A DNA stretch of 28,151 nucleotides from Arachnopeziza araneosa (GCA_003988855.1 QYAI01000240.1:1-28151); one strand, 5' to 3'; positions 10,521 to 19,834 are shown, numbered from the stretch's first letter. The notes: generated from the letters alone by a model not told the origin. Translations and numbers: made by a program.

Positions 10521-10528
10521 TATAAAAG
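10521..10528 (+). promoter_or_regulatory. TATA box of the laccase gene
   Basis: TATAAAAG lies 118 bp before the laccase start codon, leaving room for a 5' untranslated region of about 80-90 nt. Confidence 0.6.
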
Positions 10529-10645
10529 TCAATGACCATCTGTTGATAGTTATTTCAACAACCAAGCATTACAGTCTTTCCAATACAGCACAGTTCTCTT
10601 TTCTTCTCGATCCCAAGCTCCTATATTCATTTCATTACGGACATC

Positions 10646-12633
10646 ATGTGGGAATCAATAGTCAGATTTTCAGCATATAGCTTCCTTCTTGGGCTTGCTA
10701 GTGCTCAGTCTTGCAATGCACCAGATAATCGAGGATGTTGGAGCCCAGGCTTCGATATCAATACCGACTATGAGCTTCTGATACCCAGTGTTACTACAGC
10801 CCCAAGACAGGTAATTGGTCTTCAACAATTTTGTTGATTGTCTCTAACTTTTACAGTACACTCTAAATGTTACTGAGGTTGAGAACTGGACGGGACCAGA
10901 TGGTCAGGTAAAACAGCAAGCCATGCTGATAAATGGTATGCCTCCGCCCCACCATGAGATATTCGCTACTAAATCAACGAAGGGCAATTTCCAGGACCCG
11001 TTATTGAAGCTGGTAAGGAGCAATGATCTATGTGAATCATTTATCTTTAAGTGCTAACTCTGTGATAGATTGGGGTGAAACTGTTCAAGTCACTGTTATT
11101 AATTCTCTTGTGTCTGATGGGTAAGAACTCATTCAAACTCTATCTTCAGTACTGATTCTTTTAGAACTGCTATCCATTGGCACGGTATCAGACAGATGAA
11201 CAACAGCATCAATGACGGTGCAAACGGCGTCACTGAATGTCCCATCCCAAGAGGAGGGAACAAAACCTACACTTTTCTTGTAGAACAATACGGCACATCT
11301 TGGTAAGCGCCTTATTTTTCTCCTTGTAGCGATGCTGACCATTTCAGGTATCATTCCCATTTCTCCGTTCAATACGCCAATGGTGTTAGCGGGACTATTC
11401 AATTCAATGGGCCTGCTTCCGCAAACTACACTAATGACTTGGGGCCACTCCACATTTCCGATTGGTATCTCCAACCCGCCGATGAAGTTGTTCAATTTAT
11501 CAGCAACACAAGCAATTCCATTGCTCCTCCTAAAAGTAACAATATTCTTTTCAATGGTACAAATATCAACCCCACCACCACTGGCCCCTCTGGTAGCTTT
11601 TTAAACGTCACTCTCCAACCTGGCGAGACTCACCGCCTCCGTATCATTAACCCTTCGACCGAGAATATGTTCATTGTTTCCCTAGAAGGCCACAACTTGA
11701 CCGTCATCGGAACCGATTTCGTTCCTGTTAAACCAGTCGAGCAAGAATTCATTTTTGTCGGCATTGGTCAAAGATATGATGTTATCATTGACGCCAACCA
11801 ACCTATTGGCAACTATTGGTTCAACGTAACATTCGTAGGATGCGGGAGCTCCCTCGCCAAGGACACCGCTGCTATTTTCAGATATGCCGGTGCTCCGGAG
11901 ACAAACCCAACAGACCTCGGAGTTGGCCCAGCAAGCACATCTTGCCAAGATGTCCAAACTTTTGAGCCAATCGTGCCCCGCAGCTTCTCCAGCAATTTTT
12001 CGACCTTGGTTGGCGGCAACGAATTAGATATCGCTCTATCCGCTTCCACTGGAACCGTCTTCTGGAATATTACTGGTGCCGGACTTGACAACTCCCCTAT
12101 GGAAATCATGTGGGATAAGCCAATCCTACAATTTGTGAACGAGGATTTCAATATGTCTTTTCCATCAAGAGAAAATGTCTTGCAGATCGCGGACCAAAAC
12201 GTGTGGACTACTTGGTTAATCCAAAATGAAACGCCCATCACCGTAAGGCACATCTCTCCCTCTGTTATATCGAAGTACTAACTCTCTCCAGCACCCTATG
12301 CATCTTCACGGACACGACTTCCTCATTCTCGGCTCCGGACTTAATACTTTCAATAGCTCCAACATCGCCTCACTCAACACAAATAACCCCACCCGAAGAG
12401 ACACCACCATTCTACCTGCTGGTGGATGGCTCGTCGTTGCTTTCTTGACTGACAATCCTGGAGCTTGGCTCTTCCATTGCCACATCGCATGGCATGTGTC
12501 TCAGGGTCTTAGCGTTCAGTTCCTTGAGCGACTACACGAGATCCCAGGTCGCATGGATCTCGATGACGTTAACCCGAATTGTATGAACTGGAACAATAGT
12601 CCAAAGCCAGTCCAATTTGATTCTGGCATATAA
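10646..12633 (+). CDS. Secreted ascomycete laccase (multicopper oxidase, EC 1.10.3.2)
   Basis: Seven exons encode 562 residues: 10646-10810, 10857-10935, 10995-11012 (18 nt), 11069-11120, 11165-11302, 11348-12242 and 12292-12633. The six introns are 44-59 nt. A signal peptide ends near ASA20/QS. All copper ligands are present: HWHG at 109-112, WYHSH at 151-155, HPMHLHGH at 450-457 and HCHIAWH at 511-517. The residue ten after Cys512, the type-1 axial position, is Leu522, as in many ascomycete laccases. Many N-glycosylation sequons fit a secreted enzyme. The protein ends exactly at DSGI, the C-terminal plug motif, with no propeptide after it. Laccases oxidise phenols with O2 in lignin turnover, pigment formation or detoxification. 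Convergent with a decayed peptidase gene. Confidence 0.93.
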
Positions 12634-12946
12634 AATGGTCCGAGAGATTCAGAAATGTACGATTAGTGGATGTAGGATTTAGATGGGACTGGAGTTAAAC
12701 TATACAGGGGATTCATTACTGTCATATTTCTCTAGCTGTTTGTGTTGCTCGCTCTTCATTCATCTTGTTTTAGGTTTAGCATAAGCGTATCTGGGCATTT
12801 GGGCATTAGGGCATTATTTATTTTGCTTACTTGGGAATCAACGGCAGGATGCCAAAGACATGTACATTATAAGATGTAACAACAAAAAATAGGTCTCGAA
12901 TTCTCCAAAAAATTATTAAAACATATATCAATACACTTCTCGCCTA
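12634..12946. other. Convergent 3' region of the laccase and the peptidase pseudogene
   Basis: 313 bp hold the laccase 3' untranslated region and AT-rich sequence. A short near-repeat occurs at about 12793-12816 (GGGCATTTGGGCATTAGGGCATTA, three GGGCATT units 8-9 bp apart). No gene is seen. Confidence 0.5.
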
Positions 12947-14181
12947 TCATTTTGTGTATGTGAGAAAAACGCCTACAACCTTCAAAAATGCCTCCGGCTC
13001 TTCAAGATGGGGAACGTGACTTGATTCTCCAAACCTCACCCATTTCACCTTCTCAATCCCGTCAAAGGAAGGTTGCATAGCACTATCTTGACAGCCGTCA
13101 TATTTCCCATTAGTCAATAGAGTGGGTACGTTGATCTTATGGATATCATCTTCAACGGTCCAATTTGCCACGGAACCGACTCGTTTGGTTGGGTATGACC
13201 GTCCCTAGTTCTCCTCCGTCAACTTACCGAATTAAGACCAAAAATCGGAGGGGAGGAGAAATCTACGAGATGGGCAAAGCATATATGGTATGATTCACGG
13301 TGGGATCTTCTTGCGTCCCTCGTAATGATGCGAGCATCAATTCTGGCATGGGCTTAAGTCGACATAGGTGAGTGCTGTAAAAGTCCATTTTTGCTTTCAG
13401 GTATTCTAGATTGTCAAGAGTTCCACTCTCTTCGTTTTTCTCGATGGCGGTTTGGATGTCTGGTGGGAACTGCTCGAGAAGCTTCTTGACCGCTTCGAGG
13501 AAGTGGCGCTCTTTGGTTGCGTTAGCTGAGAGGTTAGAATGGAGGCTGAACTGAGAATCAACTGAAGACTGAATTGATGAGATACAAACGAACGATAAAT
13601 GGATTCGTTTTTGATTGCAAAAGTGACATCGGGTCTCACACCCGTGACACTACTGGCAGGCGCACTCGCAAGAATCAGTCGCTTCAGCCCCTTTGGCTGA
13701 AAGACTGCATGATCAGCGGCTAAATCTCCTCCCCAAGATTGACCGAGGAGATCGTAATCATCCTGGATCCCAAGACGGGAAAGAAGGTTGTCAAAATGAT
13801 TCATCTCCCTTCTTCTCTGGCAAATGGGTCGATCGTCCGCATCCTAACTGGTCGTACATAATCACGGGGATATCATATGCGATAGAGAGGTTTCCAACAG
13901 GGCGGAGCATATCATGGGGAACACCGGGCCCTCCATGGAGAACTACAAGTGGCCGTTTGCCTGTGGGGGAGGGAAATGTGCCGAATATTATGTAAGACTG
14001 TTTCATTAACTTTCAAACTATGAGAGGAAATTGATGATGACAGAAGGAAACGGGAATGAAACGGCGTCGCATCTCAAATTCAAAGACGTTTACGTACAGT
14101 TTTACATGGCTTCCCAGCTGCTTCAACGTGGAAGTCTAGCTCTGATTCAAGGACCGGGACAGTTGGTGAAACGGATGTCAT
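12947..14181 (-). pseudogene. Decayed proline iminopeptidase (alpha/beta hydrolase)
   Basis: The plausible start is at 14181. Exon 1 (14181-14098, 28 codons, MTSVSPTVPV...) splices over a 100-nt intron to 13997, where RPLVVLHGGPG (oxyanion motif) and YDQLGCGRS follow. GQSWGG, with the nucleophile Ser, is further on, and FGESSHVPHLEEPEAF, with the catalytic His, lies near the end. Two breaks are visible. Near 13790-13804 about ten family residues between the KKGDESF region and DNLLSRLG are missing and the frame shifts. Near 13255-13285 an insertion of about 25 bp after TIY brings a TAG at 13265-13263. Introns also look plausible at about 13590-13530 and 13227-13180. Intact homologues cleave N-terminal proline from peptides. 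An unusual splicing pattern could rescue part of it, but not the missing residues. Confidence 0.75.
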
Positions 14182-14948
14182 TTTTAGAAGAGGGGATCGC
14201 AATGTCAGAGATTAGAAGAGATTAGAAGAGATGAGGAGAGGTGAGTTTCGCAAGTTTTTGGGGATGGTCAGTACGTGAAACACTGGGAGCTTGCTGACGT
14301 GAGACGTTAAAATCATTCAGATATTATGCTCTTCACAACCTGACGTGCTGTAGATCGAGATCTACTCTAGCGAAAACCATTCCACGATCAGCGCTGGAAA
14401 CTAGGGAGTTGATTGGATGGTTCCACTTTCTCCGGACTGAATTTTACGATTGTGTGTTGGAAAGTTGGTTTGCGGCCAATGTGCTGCAGAGAAATCCGAA
14501 GAACCAGGATGCTCGGCAATTGCTTCTTAAAACGTTCGTATATTGTAACGAAACTATTGGAGCCGAGCGCTAAGCCCTACCAGTGAAAACCTATTTACTT
14601 TTCGAGTAAGTGGTGTATTGGTTGATGTTGGTTTGCGGATGGGCTCTAAAGCGAAGGAGAGAATGATGATAAGGCTGCCAGTGATGTGTGAACAACAACC
14701 CGAAGAGACTAAATGATGAGTATGAGGTACTTCGGATCATCTATATTTGAAGTTAGTGGTTTTCAACAGACTCTTCTCTCATACAGGACCATAACTATTC
14801 TGCGTGATAATCATTGGAAGGACTTGCTTGAATATTGCAGAGCTTTTCTCCTCGACATCGACTGGAAACAATGCTGTACTCTCTATATATGGGTCTTTGC
14901 TTCCTAGTACTGTCTCAAGACAAGTGTGAATGCCCTACTGGCAATAAA
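14182..14948. other. No gene recognised; short direct repeats
   Basis: A GATTAGAAGA direct repeat lies at about 14209-14235. A palindrome with 7-bp arms (GTAGATC, GA, GATCTAC) lies at about 14352-14367. Short open frames match no known family. This is probably decayed sequence continuous with the neighbouring pseudogenes. Confidence 0.45.
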
Positions 14949-15134
14949 TCAACTCAGGATGATCCCACTCGCAACCATGGCCGCTGCGTGAGTTTGAAAT
15001 ATTTCACCTTTGGCTTCTGCTGCGTAGCTACCTTGTCTTCCACCACCAGAGCAACCTAGATAATAGGACTTAGGTAGCGGTGTGGAGTAAAAACCTACCG
15101 TTAGATTCTTTCTGATTTTAGTGACAACACGCAA
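14949..15134 (-). pseudogene. Fragment of a tannase / feruloyl esterase family gene
   Basis: A minus-strand open frame of 61 codons contains SYYLGCSGGGRQGSYAA. The GCS-x-GGRQG block is the nucleophile-serine signature of the tannase/feruloyl esterase family (alpha/beta hydrolases that cleave plant phenolic esters). The preceding KNLTVGFYSTPLPK fits the helix before this motif in family members. A full gene would be about 500 residues. No flanking part was recognised in any frame on either side, so only this piece survives. Chance similarity is unlikely because the motif is long and specific. Confidence 0.65.
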
Positions 15135-15283
15135 CCTTGCCTTAGTTAGATAAACCTTCGAGTAAAGATAAGATTATGTACGATTGATATACATAGTCCT
15201 TTAGCACATCCTTATTGTAAAAAGACTCAATCTACCGGTTCTATTATGTCTCTTATTGCTTCCTGCTGGTGAATGCAAAGAGT

Positions 15284-15771
15284 GCGTAACGCAACGAAAT
15301 TATTTTCTTTAGTTGCCTTCGGGTATGCTAAGTCCGAGTTGAATGCACTCAAGTTGAATTTACTGGAGTTGAATTCACTCTAGTTGAATTCACTCAAACT
15401 GCGTAATGCAACGAAATCCTTTTCTTTAGTTGCCCTTTGGCAAGTGAAATCCACTCAGAATCGCGTCATACAACGAAGTTACCTGCTTTTGTTAAATTTT
15501 GTACTTGGTGAATTTGTAGAATGCGTAACGCAACGGAATTATTATTTCTCTTGCAAGTGAAATTCACTTTAAAGTCACGTAACGCAACGAAATAATTGTT
15601 TCTCTTGCAAGCAATTCACTTGAAATCGCGTAACGCAACGAAATGATCTGTTTCTGTTGAATTTGTACTTGCTTGGTGAATTTGTAAAGTGCGCCATGCA
15701 ACGAAATCACTACCTTATAAATGTGTTAACTTTAAGTTAAACTAACCTGGAATTAGGTAACGCAACAAAGT
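15284..15771 (+). repeat. Array of eight copies of a 17-bp core, GCGTAACGCAACGAAAT
   Basis: The cores start at 15284, 15401, 15463, 15523, 15577, 15628, 15691 and 15755. Spacing is 117 bp for the first interval, then 62, 60, 54, 51, 63 and 64. Spacers fall into recurring types. CTTTAGTTGCC follows copies 1 and 2. TTATTTCTCTTGCAAG or close variants follow copies 4 and 5. CTGCTTTTGTTAAATTT or close variants follow copies 3, 6 and 8. Several spacers contain AAGTGAAATTCACTT-like palindromes, perfect at 15555-15569. No coding potential is seen. The array is a degenerate, modular minisatellite of unknown origin. Confidence 0.85.
15337..15396 (+). repeat. 15-bp tandem repeat, four units
   Basis: Units 15337-15351, 15352-15366, 15367-15381 and 15382-15396 share AGTTGAAT followed by ACT or CACT sequence. 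They sit inside the first, double-length interval of the 17-bp-core array and appear to be a local expansion within it. Confidence 0.85.
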
Positions 15772-16552
15772 GATCTGCTTTTGTTAAATTTCGTGCTCTT
15801 TGTCGAATTGATTGTTCAAAATTCGATATGAAACAGACCCTAAGGCCAGACGCTTAAGTTACCTATTCAGCATATATTTTCGTTGGCGCTAATAAGCTTG
15901 CGACCAAAAACTAGGTCTCTGGCGCTTACATCAACGTTCTCAAGTCTGCCTTGCGCAATCCAGATCTTGGTCAGCAAAGTGGAAGACATGAAGCTGAAGA
16001 GGTACAGTAGCCACTCTTGGCTCGGGTTACAACAGTGGCTACAACGGAACCAGCGTGAGGAATTGGTGGTTTGAGATTACGGCTGCTCATAACTGTTGTT
16101 GATATAGCCGTACTTAGCAGAACAGCTACCTTCTTCCAATCACCAAGTAAGCTGTGAACAGACGACTGTTACAGCAGAGCAAAATCTTACGCTACAATAT
16201 AAGACGTGATTTGACCTTTCATTTTTTTCCCTCGCACTTTTTCTTTTGTATGCAAGTTCGTAATTTTGATAATGTGACTTCCTAAGTACCATTCTGTATC
16301 ACTTTAGGACGAAAAAGATGGCCACCAGAAAGAAAACCCAATCCCTGTAATTAGGGAGTCTTCAATACATCAGAATTAAAACAATTGCATTGTTTAATTT
16401 TCTCGACAAGAGTTTTTTGAGAAGAATGTGATTCGGCTAATCAAAATGACAAAGAAATATTAATTCTTTGTTGAAACAGAGTTATTGTTCAGAAACACGA
16501 AGATTGAATGACATAACAACGAAAACAATCACTCAATCAGAGCATAACTAAA
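15772..16552. other. Upstream region of the RING-H2 gene
   Basis: About 780 bp is AT-rich in its right half. A short open frame at 15883-16074 is not recognised. No promoter element is clear. The end nearest 16635 must contain the RING gene promoter. Confidence 0.45.
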
Positions 16553-16597
16553 ATGGGCAGTGATTTTTCCCATCATTCTCAAATACTTTCATACTAA
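16553..16597 (+). promoter_or_regulatory. Possible upstream ORF of the RING-H2 gene
   Basis: The ATG at 16553 opens a 14-codon frame ending in TAA at 16595-16597, 38 bp before the RING gene start and in a different frame. If the transcript begins upstream of it, it would lower translation of the main frame. Confidence 0.35.
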
Positions 16598-16634
16598 CCT
16601 ACGATCAGCAGCAAGACATAAACGACTACAGGTT

Positions 16635-17699
16635 ATGGCCTGCTCACATCAACTCATCTTCTACTCCACTTGCGGCCACCGGAAGAGTTTCATCAATCAC
16701 AATTCTTCCTGCCCTGGTGGTCATGCACTCTCCATTCCTGAGGGTATGCCAGAGCCTGACATCCCAATCTATATGGAAAACGCTGACATTCCTTGCAAGG
16801 AAATCTCTTTCGATCCACAAACTAGCGAGCTACCATGCAATATCTGTCGAAGCGGTGAGTTTCACGCCGGCACACTGAGTTTGGAAGCTATCGAAGAGCG
16901 AAGAGTGGAATGGGCAGAATCCCTTTTACCTTATGAGAGAGAGAGACTTGATGCTAAACGGACGAAGAGGAAGGCGGAATGGTTTGAAGACGCAGATATA
17001 TTTGAAAGAGCATCAACCGAAACAATCCTCTTTTACGCTGCTGTCGAGACTATTGACCCTTCCTTGCGCTCGGACCAAGTTCTTTGTTTGTCTTGCAGGA
17101 GCCCACTGTACGAAGCCCCATTTCACAGCACTACACTTCCTTGCACCCACACTTTTCACCTCGAATGCATCAACTCCTGGATCGTCTCGCGAGAGGATTG
17201 TCCTTTCTGCAGAATCAAGTTCAAGACGCATCTACGACTCCTGAAGCGACCTTCTATCCCCTCATTCGAGGATCCCGTCTTCCAGTCATGCGAGACTGGT
17301 CCGTCGTTTGCGCGCCATGTTTCAGGCTATCGACGATACTCTATCACGAGAAGAGAAGATGGTGGCATGTACAGCGTGGCAGAACTCTCATTACTTTATG
17401 ACCAATTTTCTGTCTTACCACCGCTGTTGCCACCAAGACCAGCATCTTCCGAGACCAGAACATCTGGAGACGAGGAGAATGATTATGGCATTCTCATTCA
17501 GAATGTCGAGGATGATTCTGAGTGGGAAAGTGATAATTCAAGTGATAACACTGACTCACTTAGGGTAGCTCCTACGGAAGCTGATTTCCGCGATGATGGT
17601 GAGGGGATGACGATTTCTTCATATGATGAGGAGGGGACGATTTCTTTAGATGATAATGTAATGACGATCTCTTTATACGAGGTTGAAGAAGCAGACTGA
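16635..17699 (+). CDS. RING-H2 finger protein, probable E3 ubiquitin ligase
   Basis: A single exon from the ATG at 16635 encodes 354 residues. The frame is open further upstream but has no earlier ATG. The RING-H2 domain has the ligand pattern Cys151, Cys154, Cys170, His172, His175, Cys178, Cys189 and Cys192, with spacing C-x2-C-x15-C-x1-H-x2-H-x2-C-x10-C-x2-C. Before it are a cysteine-containing N-terminus and a charged helix with many Arg, Glu and Lys around 95-120. After residue 270 the tail is acidic and Ser-rich, with repeated short MTISxYxE-like units at the very end. Such proteins usually bind an E2 and ubiquitinate a target, but no target can be named. It is the only intact gene between the laccase and the second multicopper oxidase. 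Confidence 0.8.
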   Translation: MACSHQLIFYSTCGHRKSFINHNSSCPGGHALSIPEGMPEPDIPIYMENADIPCKEISFDPQTSELPCNICRSGEFHAGTLSLEAIEERRVEWAESLLPYERERLDAKRTKRKAEWFEDADIFERASTETILFYAAVETIDPSLRSDQVLCLSCRSPLYEAPFHSTTLPCTHTFHLECINSWIVSREDCPFCRIKFKTHLRLLKRPSIPSFEDPVFQSCETGPSFARHVSGYRRYSITRREDGGMYSVAELSLLYDQFSVLPPLLPPRPASSETRTSGDEENDYGILIQNVEDDSEWESDNSSDNTDSLRVAPTEADFRDDGEGMTISSYDEEGTISLDDNVMTISLYEVEEAD

Positions 17700-18044
17700 A
17701 GATATTAAACCGCCCTACAATCTAATGGAAAAATATGTTCAAAAATATTTTCGGATTTACTTATCCTTACCAAATACAGACATTGACAACTTATATATGG
17801 ATGACTTACTCATCTCTAGACTAGACTCAACCCACCAGCTGCGCTGACAAAAATTTACATTTGCAATTCAACCAAATTATGCTAACAGACTCATTTATAC
17901 TTATTATTCAAAATTATGCTGCTAAACTATAATCTATAGTAAATTCTGTCCTTGCGTCAAGAGACACACCCTGTAGCAAGACAAATTATAACTTAGTTTA
18001 GGAATATTTAAAAAATTCTTGGCACGTTTACGAAGTAGTTATTA
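17700..18044. other. AT-rich flank of the copia LTR
   Basis: This stretch holds the 3' flank of the RING gene and AT-rich sequence up to the LTR. No gene is seen. The 5 bp before the LTR are TATTA, which would be the left target-site duplication. Confidence 0.5.
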
Positions 18045-18492
18045 TGTCACGGAGAATAGCCTCTGTACGCATGGGAGGGGGTTTCACGTGCTCTGGATTC
18101 AGCTCCTACGGGTTCCTCATGTACATAAAACCTGTCGCAAGCGGAAGGATTCGACCAGCTGAAAGCAGCGAAAAGCTCATATAAAGGACCTATGGTCGGA
18201 TTAAGAAATCAAGTTAAAGAACTTCCGAAAGCAATATCCATAAACAGCCATGACGTGATCAATGGAATGAGCTAGTGGAGGATCAAAGAGAGCATCAGGG
18301 CATAAAAGCAGAGAAGCTCGGAACAGAGAAAGGGGAGGCAAGAAGATCAGTTCAATATCACTTTCTGAGAAGATCACTTAATCTAATCAATACAAGCTCT
18401 TATTATTTGATCAGTGAACCTTTTGGTTCATATTCCTTTATCGCAAAGACTTATTGCTTATATGAGAAATACCTACGGTTCAATCCGTGACA
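18045..18492 (+). mobile_element. 5' long terminal repeat of a Ty1/copia-type retrotransposon
   Basis: This 448-bp LTR is defined by its ends. TGTCACGGA at 18045-18053 and TCCGTGACA at 18484-18492 are perfect 9-bp inverted termini of the TG...CA type. A primer-binding site follows directly at 18493 and gag after it. A TATA box (TATAAAG) is at 18180-18186. A T4-loop hairpin with 6-bp arms (TGAACC, GGTTCA) is at 18415-18430. No second copy of the LTR start was found in the window, so the element's 3' end is missing and the age cannot be dated by LTR comparison. Confidence 0.82.
18180..18186 (+). promoter_or_regulatory. TATA box inside the LTR
   Basis: TATAAAG lies 135 bp into the LTR, where the U3 promoter of a retrotransposon is expected. 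Confidence 0.55.
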
Positions 18493-18504
18493 GTTATGAG
18501 CCCG
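18493..18504 (+). other. Primer-binding site complementary to the initiator tRNA-Met anticodon arm
   Basis: GTTATGAGCCCG begins at the nucleotide after the LTR. Its reverse complement, CGGGCTCATAAC, is the anticodon stem-loop of eukaryotic initiator tRNA-Met, with the CAT anticodon in its middle. Drosophila copia and yeast Ty5 are known to prime from this part of the initiator tRNA instead of its 3' end. The match was made from memory of tRNA sequences. Confidence 0.72.
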
Positions 18505-19452
18505 GCTGCCACGCAAATCAACCTCCGAGCATACAATAAACCAAACACAAAGATGACCACTAATTCATTGTCCACGTATGGAGCGTTCTTAAATGGATCA
18601 GAAAACTGGAGAAACTGGATCAATATGATCAGAAGCCAAGCTGGTAGTGAGCTCTGGGCAATCATTGACCCAAATGGAGACGACTTAGTCTGCCCACTTA
18701 CCAGTGCTTCAATGCCAGTTCCCTCAACTTACAGACCACACGCTCTTGATACGTCAGCATTCACAGATGCACAGCTCAGACGATATGATATGGATTTGAA
18801 GGCCTGGAATACTGCTCGAAGAGAGTTCCTAGAGCAAGAGAAAGGCATGATTAAGATCCAATTAGCGGTCGTTGCAACGATCAATCAAGAGAAGCTAGCT
18901 CTAGTGGATCCAACTCAGCCAGTACGAGTTATTCTCCAGACTCTACAGAGCAACAGCCAACCTACACTCGAGAGCGAGCAACAATTGGCCCGTACGGAAT
19001 ATGAAAAGGCTACTCACTCGCCTCAGAGTTTTGGACAGCTCACTCTGTGGCTTAAGCGATGGGAAAAAGCAATCGCTCAAGGCAAAAGGGTAGACTTTCC
19101 ACCAACCAATGACATCAGTACACTCCTGAGCGGCGTATGCACTGCTTTGTATCCATTGTATCCTACGCTCGTGAACGAAATCAAGTTCAACTACGAGTTA
19201 AAAGAAGCAATGAATCTACCTTACCAATACTCAGATATCAGTCAGAGAATCAAGACCTGGTGGGCCCAAATGGACCGAGCAGGTGTCACTAAGGCTGGAA
19301 CTGTCGTACGAGGAGCAGCTTTAGAAGCTACGTTCCAAGGAGAAGGATCACGCAATAAAAAGCGTAAGAATACGACTTTCGAAAAGTTAAGCAAGAAGTT
19401 ACGAAAACAGTGTAAAGCTTGCGGCGCAAGCTATAGTCTAGAGAGCTGTTAG
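18496..19452 (+). pseudogene. Copia-type gag, ending at an in-frame TAG after a damaged zinc knuckle
   Basis: From the ATG at 18496, which lies inside the primer-binding site, 318 codons are open; ATGs at 18553 and nearby are alternative starts. The sequence has the capsid-like layout of copia Gag: NGSENWRNWINMIRS near the start, a helical middle, and a Lys/Arg-rich stretch before CKACGASYSLESC. That last block resembles a C-x2-C-x3-H-x4-C knuckle in which the His is Tyr. It is followed at once by TAG where related elements carry Trp. After the TAG the same frame stays open for 54 codons (19453-19614), rich in Lys and Glu, then ends in TAA at 19615. The TAG and the Tyr are each one C:G-to-T:A transition from the expected codons. 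Confidence 0.78.
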
Positions 19453-19591
19453 ACAGCAATAAAGAAAGCTTGCTTAGAAAAGTATAAGCAAAGCGCAAAA
19501 CGTACGAAAATCTTTCAAGACAAGTACAGCTTAGACTTAGAATTTGCAAAACAAGTAAAGCAAGCAAGAGAAAAGTTTAACTCTGAGGACG

Positions 19592-19834
19592 CTCGGATTC
19601 GCTTAGAAAGCAAATAAACAAGATACGGTAATAACTTCGAGCACAAAAGCTAAACTACTAGCTTTGTTACAAACGACAAGAGAAGCGCTGTACATATTAA
19701 AGCTCTGTAGATCGTTAGATCTCAAGCTTAACCAGCTTCTTACGATCTTGTGTGACAATAAAGTAGCTTCTTATGAGTGTACTATATTTCGAGAAGATAA
19801 CTTGATATGCGATGTTAGAGAGCGATAAGGTAAT
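19592..19834 (+). pseudogene. Copia RNase H domain fragment fused after gag
   Basis: In another frame the sequence reads LGFA-stop-KANKQDTVITSST, then a region matching the copia RNase H core (SSTEAE-like block, TTREALYI helix, ILCDN). It runs to a TAA at 19832-19834. The stop before KANKQ stands where Trp is usual. The SSTEAE-like block reads SSTKAK, so the conserved acidic residue is lost. Protease, integrase and reverse transcriptase are absent, because gag sequence runs into this fragment within about 20 bp. The element is therefore an internally deleted, non-functional copy. Confidence 0.75.

Noticed and set aside
10646..10837. Laccase exon 1 as a separate 63-residue protein
   Set aside because: It reads into intron 1; splicing at 10810/10857 gives a continuous laccase.
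15284..15771. CRISPR-like look of the 17-bp core array
   Set aside because: Cores are degenerate, spacing varies from 51 to 117 bp, spacers are themselves repeated, there are no cas genes, and the genome is fungal.
18465..18492. tRNA T-arm / B-box-like GGTTCAATCC at the LTR end
   Set aside because: The loop is one base short, there is no A-box or acceptor stem, and the sequence is explained as the LTR terminus.
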